Part shown: piece by piece, positions 60,822 to 64,000 of the stretch
Position numbering within the stretch: position 1 is the first letter of the stretch
How the letters are laid out: each line of letters starts with the position of its first letter
Source of the DNA: Pseudopedobacter sp965218985
GTDB lineage: Bacteria > Bacteroidota > Bacteroidia > Sphingobacteriales > Sphingobacteriaceae
Length of the DNA: 64,000 bases
Direction of reading: 5' to 3'
NCBI GenBank assembly: GCA_965218985.1
Contig: CBDCMP010000007.1
Location: forward strand, 2,728,001-2,792,000
Notes under the pieces: model-generated
The model's database searches: none
What the model was told of the DNA's origin: nothing
Seen by the model: the letters and a program-made list of their open reading frames with translations, nothing else
Translations under genes and position numbers: made by a program

Positions 60822-60939
60822 AAGATACAAGGATGAAAGAGAACAAGGATGAAAGAGAACAAGGATGAAAGAGAACAAGGATGAAAGAGAACAAGGATGA
60901 AAGAGAACAAGGATGAAAGGAATAAAGAGCAAGGATGAA
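60822..60939. repeat. Tandem array of ~6 copies of a 16-bp unit
   Basis: The unit is CAAGGATGAAAGAGAA; five near-perfect copies followed by two diverged ones (CAAGGATGAAAGGAATAAAGAG, CAAGGATGAATAAGCG). It runs straight into a copy of the 55-bp unit. Confidence 0.9.
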
Positions 60940-61010
60940 TAAGCGATGAACGGCATTGTCTTTATTCTTTGCTCCTTCATCTAAAATCAATAAATAAACG
61001 ATGAATGAGA
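60940..61010. repeat. Isolated copy of the 55-bp unit left of the IS256-type element
   Basis: Reads GATGAACGGCATTGTC, TTTATTCTTTGCTCCTTCAT and CTAAAATCAATAAATAAACG, identical in layout to the array at 62382-63119. The IS element begins a few bases after it, so the element interrupted a larger array. Confidence 0.88.
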
Positions 61011-62377
61011 GTGTAAAATAAACTGTGTCAAGAGTTGAAATTAGTAACTTTAGATACAGTTTATTATGAATAGAGAAGAACAGCTCGATTATGAGCTAAT
61101 GAAACGAAAAGCTTTAGAACAACTTCGTTCGGGCAAATCATTGTATGGCAAGGACGGTGCATTCGCACCTCTTTTAAAAAGTTTTCTTGACTCCGCTCTT
61201 GAAGCGGAACTGACCGGTCACCTAGATGAGGATGAACGTCTTTCTGGCAATCGAAGGAACGGCAAAACAAGCAAAGACATCAAAACATCTTCCGGGATTA
61301 TTTCAGTTCAGACACCTCGAGACCGCAACGCCACTTTTGAGCCTGATATTATTCGCAAGCGTGAAACCATATTAGCTGAAAGCTTAGAGAGCAAAATAAT
61401 TGGCATGTACGGTCTTGGCATGAGTTTGCGAGATATTTCGAAAGCATATCAAAGATATGTACGATACAGAGATCAGCCATACGACTCTTTCGTCCATCAT
61501 CACAGACAAGATTATTCCCGAGGTCAAAGAATGGCAGTCCAGGCCGTCTGGAATCGCTTTACACGATTGTTTGGCTGGATGCAATGCACTACAAGGTAAA
61601 AGAGGATCACCGAATGGTATCCCATGCTGTATACAATATCCTGGGTATTAATCGAGATGGTCGAAAGGAGCTTATTAGGGATGTACGTTTCGCAGAGTGA
61701 AGGCGCAAACTTTCTGGCTGGGTGTTCTTACAGACCTTCAGAACCGCGGCGTGAAAGGACATCTCTGATTGCCTGTATCGATAACCTCAACGGTTTTCCA
61801 GAGGCGATAAACGCCGTTTTTCCAAAGACCGAGATACAAACCTGTATCGTACATCAGATCCGGAACAGTCTGAAATATATTGCATCAAAAGATCAAAAAG
61901 CATTTATGAAAGATTTGAAGCCTGTTTACCAAGCTGATACACTTGAACTTGCAGAGCTTAAGCTGGAACAGCTCGATGAAAAGTGGGGCAGAAAGTATGA
62001 GAAAGTTCTGGAGTCCTGGCGCAGGAACTGGGCAAAACTAACTACGTATTTCCGCTATGACGCCGTAATTCGAAAGCTGATATACACCACCAACACCATT
62101 GAAGGCTTTCATAGACAAGTCAGAAAAGTAACAAAGACCAAAGGCGCTTTCACCTCAGATATGGCACTGTTGAAACTCATCTATCTCGCTCAGAAAAATA
62201 TAAGCGAGAAATGGACAATGCCGTTGAGCAACTGGGGCACAACGGCTCAGAAACTTGCCATTTGGTTTCCTGAAAGAATGATATTAGATTTGAACTAGGA
62301 AGAAGCGTTTGAGTAGCATTAATTTAAATGACACAGTTTATTTTACACACCCATTAATGACACAGTTTATTTTACAC
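61011..62377 (+). mobile_element. IS256-type insertion sequence with defective transposase and duplicated right end
   Basis: Terminal repeats GTGTAAAATAAACTGTGTCA (61011-61030) and its exact complement at 62329-62348; a second complete copy of the right repeat follows at 62358-62377, giving a 29-bp tandem duplication of the end. The basic element is 1338 bp. No matching target duplication was found: the left flank is ATGAATGAGA and the right flank ACCCCTCCTTC. It sits inside the 55-bp array. Confidence 0.85.
61066..62298 (+). pseudogene. IS256-family transposase, frameshifted
   Basis: The intact N-terminal part (61066 to ~61440; MNREEQLDYELMKRKALEQL, TSSGIISVQTPRDRN) and C-terminal part (~61766-62298; IACIDNLNGFPEAINAVFPK, IYTTNTIEGFHRQVRKVT) are in the same frame and typical of Mutator/IS256 transposases. 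Between them the protein can be rebuilt only by removing six single extra bases, near 61442, 61547, 61677, 61714, 61757 and 61764. This gives EISHTTLSSIITDKIIPEVK, TIVWLDAMHYKVKEDHRMVS and MYVSQSEGANFWLGVLTDLQ. Either a decayed gene or a local sequence-quality problem. Confidence 0.88.
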
Positions 62378-62381
62378 ACCC

Positions 62382-63119
62382 CTCCTTCATCAAAATCAAT
62401 AAATAAACGATGAACGGCATTGTCTTTATTCTTTGCTCCTTCATCTAAAATCAATAAATAAACGATGAACGGCATTGTCTTTACTCTTTGCTCCTTCATC
62501 TAAAATCAATAAATAAACGGTGAACGGCATTGTCTTTATTCTTTGCTCCTTCATCTAAAATCAATAAATAAACGATGAACGGCATTGTCTTTATTCTTTG
62601 CTCCTTCATCTAAAATCAATAAATAAACGATGAACGGCATTGTCTTTATTCTTTGCTCCTTCATCTAAAATCAATAAATATAGCGATGAACGGCATTGTC
62701 TTTACTCTTTGCTCCTTCATCTAAAATCAATAAATAAACGGTGAACGGCATTGTCTTTACTCTTTGCTCCTTCATCTAAATCAATAAATATAGCGATGAA
62801 CGGCATTGTCTTTATTCTTTGCTCCTTCATCTAAAATCAATAAATAAACGGTGAACGGCATTGTCTTTATTCCTTGCTCCTTCATCCTTAATCAATAAAT
62901 AAACGGTGAACGGCATTGTCTTTATTCCTTGCTCCTTCATCCTTAATCAATAAATATAGCGGTGAACGGCATTGTCTTTATTCTTTGCTCCTTCATCTAA
63001 AATCAATAAATAAACGATGAACGGCATTGTCTTTACTCTTTGCTCCTTCATCTAAAATCAATAAATAAACGGTGAACGGCATTGTCTTTACTCTTTGCTC
63101 CTTCATCTAAAATCAAAAA
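62382..63119. repeat. Tandem array of 13 copies of a 55-bp unit upstream of the acyl-CoA dehydrogenase gene
   Basis: Unit starts (CTCCTTCAT) occur at 62382, 62436, 62491, 62546, 62601, 62656, 62712, 62767, 62822, 62877, 62932, 62988, 63043 and, as a partial, 63098; spacing is 54-56. Variation is confined to a few positions: ATTCTTTG/ACTCTTTG/ATTCCTTG, CATCTAAAATC/CATCCTTAATC, AAACGATG/AAACGGTG/TAGCGATG. There are no unique spacers, so it is not a CRISPR array. The last unit runs into the start codon at 63123. Confidence 0.95.
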
Positions 63120-63122
63120 AAT

Positions 63123-64000
63123 ATGGCAACAACAGAAAAAACAACAATCAAAGGAGGTGAGTTCCTCATCACCGAAACAGATTTTCAGGACGTGTTCATT
63201 CCTGAGGAATTTGATGAAGAACAGTTGATGATTAAAAAAACCTGTGAAGATTTCCTGGAAGCAGAGGTTTTTCCAAATCTGGATAGAATTGATAAGCTGG
63301 AGGAAGGTTTGATGCCCTCTTTAATGGATAAGGCAGGAGAATTGGGTTTATTGGCCGTTTCCATCCCTGAAGAGTATGGTGGTTTCGGAAAAAATTTCAA
63401 TACCTCCATGTTGGTTGCTGATGTGATTGGCGCCGGTCATTCCTTTGCGGTGGCACTGTCTGCACATACTGGGATTGGAACTTTACCTATTCTATACTAT
63501 GGTGATCAGGAACAAAAGAACAAATACATCCCAAAATTGGCTTCCGGGGAGTGGAAAGCTTCCTATTGCTTGACGGAGCCAAACTCCGGTTCTGATGCTA
63601 ACAGTGGCAGAACTAAGGCGGTCTTGAATGAGGAAGGAACTCATTATATCATCAACGGACAAAAAATGTGGATCACCAACGGTGGATTTGCTGATGTTTT
63701 TATTGTGTTCGCTAAAATTGATGATGATAAAAATCTTTCTGCTTTCGTTGTAGAGAAAGATTTTGGTGGCGTGATTATGAATCCGGAAGAACATAAGATG
63801 GGAATCAAAGGCTCTTCTACCCGTCAGGTTTTCTTTAATGATTGTCCTGTCCCTAAGGAGAATTTATTATCCGAGAGAGAGAATGGATTTAAGATCGCTG
63901 TGAACATCCTAAATATCGGAAGGATCAAGTTAGGTGCCTCGTCCATCGGCTCCTCCCGGAAAGTTTTGGATCATGCCATCAATTATTCTAATGAAAGAGT
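63123..64000 (+). CDS. Acyl-CoA dehydrogenase (3' end outside window)
   Basis: FAD-dependent first enzyme of beta-oxidation; 292 codons are visible. It begins MATTEKTTIKGGEFLITE with an N-terminal extension of ~30 residues, then the helical domain (QLMIKKTCEDFLEAEVFPNL), VSIPEEYGGFGKNFNTSMLV, and the FAD/substrate motifs YCLTEPNSGSDANS and KMWITNGGFADVFIVFAK followed by KMGIKGSSTRQVFFNDCPVP. The N-terminal part matches the larger (~600-residue) Bacteroidota form. ATG 63123 is four bases after the repeat array. Confidence 0.92.
   Translation, partial: MATTEKTTIKGGEFLITETDFQDVFIPEEFDEEQLMIKKTCEDFLEAEVFPNLDRIDKLEEGLMPSLMDKAGELGLLAVSIPEEYGGFGKNFNTSMLVADVIGAGHSFAVALSAHTGIGTLPILYYGDQEQKNKYIPKLASGEWKASYCLTEPNSGSDANSGRTKAVLNEEGTHYIINGQKMWITNGGFADVFIVFAKIDDDKNLSAFVVEKDFGGVIMNPEEHKMGIKGSSTRQVFFNDCPVPKENLLSERENGFKIAVNILNIGRIKLGASSIGSSRKVLDHAINYSNER

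Noticed and set aside
61457..61651. Separate small gene inside the IS256-type element
   Set aside because: It is one of the shifted frames of the broken transposase (EISHTTLSSIITDKIIPEVK), not an independent gene.
62382..63119. CRISPR array
   Set aside because: The units are 55 bp and nearly identical end to end, with no unique spacers, and no cas genes are nearby.

Overview
The window comes from a Bacteroidota chromosome, most likely Sphingobacteriaceae (Pedobacter-like). The evidence is the gene content: a division/cell-wall (dcw) cluster followed by a serine palmitoyltransferase-type enzyme, a 61-residue histone H1-like protein, a GLPGLI-family protein, a siroheme-synthase/TauE fusion, DUF3098 and DUF2132 proteins. 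Several genes also carry the Bacteroidota promoter element TAnnTTTG. No tRNA, rRNA or CRISPR array was seen.

Layout. (1) 1-14220: dcw cluster ftsI(partial)-murE-mraY-murD-ftsW-murG-murC-ftsQ-ftsA-ftsZ, tightly packed except for a 21-bp tandem repeat between mraY and murD and a DnaA-box-rich gap before ftsZ. (2) 14290-18071: sphingolipid synthase, histone-like protein, N-acyl-D-amino-acid deacylase, HigA-like regulator. (3) 18072-24050: an accessory stretch with decayed DUF2971 and PhnA genes, an OmpA-like protein, an ice-binding (DUF3494) lipoprotein, and an antitoxin next to a broken toxin. (4) 24239-27950: str operon rpsL-rpsG-fusA-rpsJ, closed by a terminator just after rpsJ. (5) 27970-32260: outer-membrane protein, truncated TonB-receptor barrel, GLPGLI protein, small Cys-containing exported protein, and a complete IS982-type insertion sequence with TAGTT target duplications. 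(6) 32627-40533: complete assimilatory sulfate reduction operon (sulfite reductase, cobA, siroheme synthase/TauE fusion, APS reductase, cysD, cysN) behind what looks like a leader-peptide attenuator. (7) 40545-43320: DUF4143 ATPase, LysE-type exporter, YceI protein. (8) 43345-48574, minus strand: DUF2157 membrane protein and the ftsX-DUF3098-uppP-truB-ribF run, plus a DUF2132 protein. (9) 48669-55863, minus strand: two receiver proteins, CheB, CheR, a triple-receiver hybrid kinase and a receiver-PAS-kinase protein. (10) 56001-64000: MarR regulator and fatty-acid beta-oxidation genes (fadB-like, thiolase, acyl-CoA dehydrogenase cut by the window end), interrupted by a four-helix-bundle gene, a 55-bp tandem array and a frameshifted IS256-type element.

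How genes work together: the first block makes lipid II precursors and builds the divisome; uppP in block 8 recycles the lipid carrier for the same pathway. In block 6 CysDN makes APS, the APS reductase makes sulfite and the siroheme sulfite reductase makes sulfide, while CobA and the fusion protein supply siroheme and perhaps export excess sulfite; no APS kinase is needed. Block 10 is a beta-oxidation operon whose first gene is probably its own MarR repressor, with a palindrome sitting on the promoter's -33 element.

Two themes deserve attention: the predicted sulfur-responsive attenuator at 32627-32782, and the spread of short tandem and palindromic repeats through essential operons, in two cases apparently into coding sequence (murD start, ribF interior).
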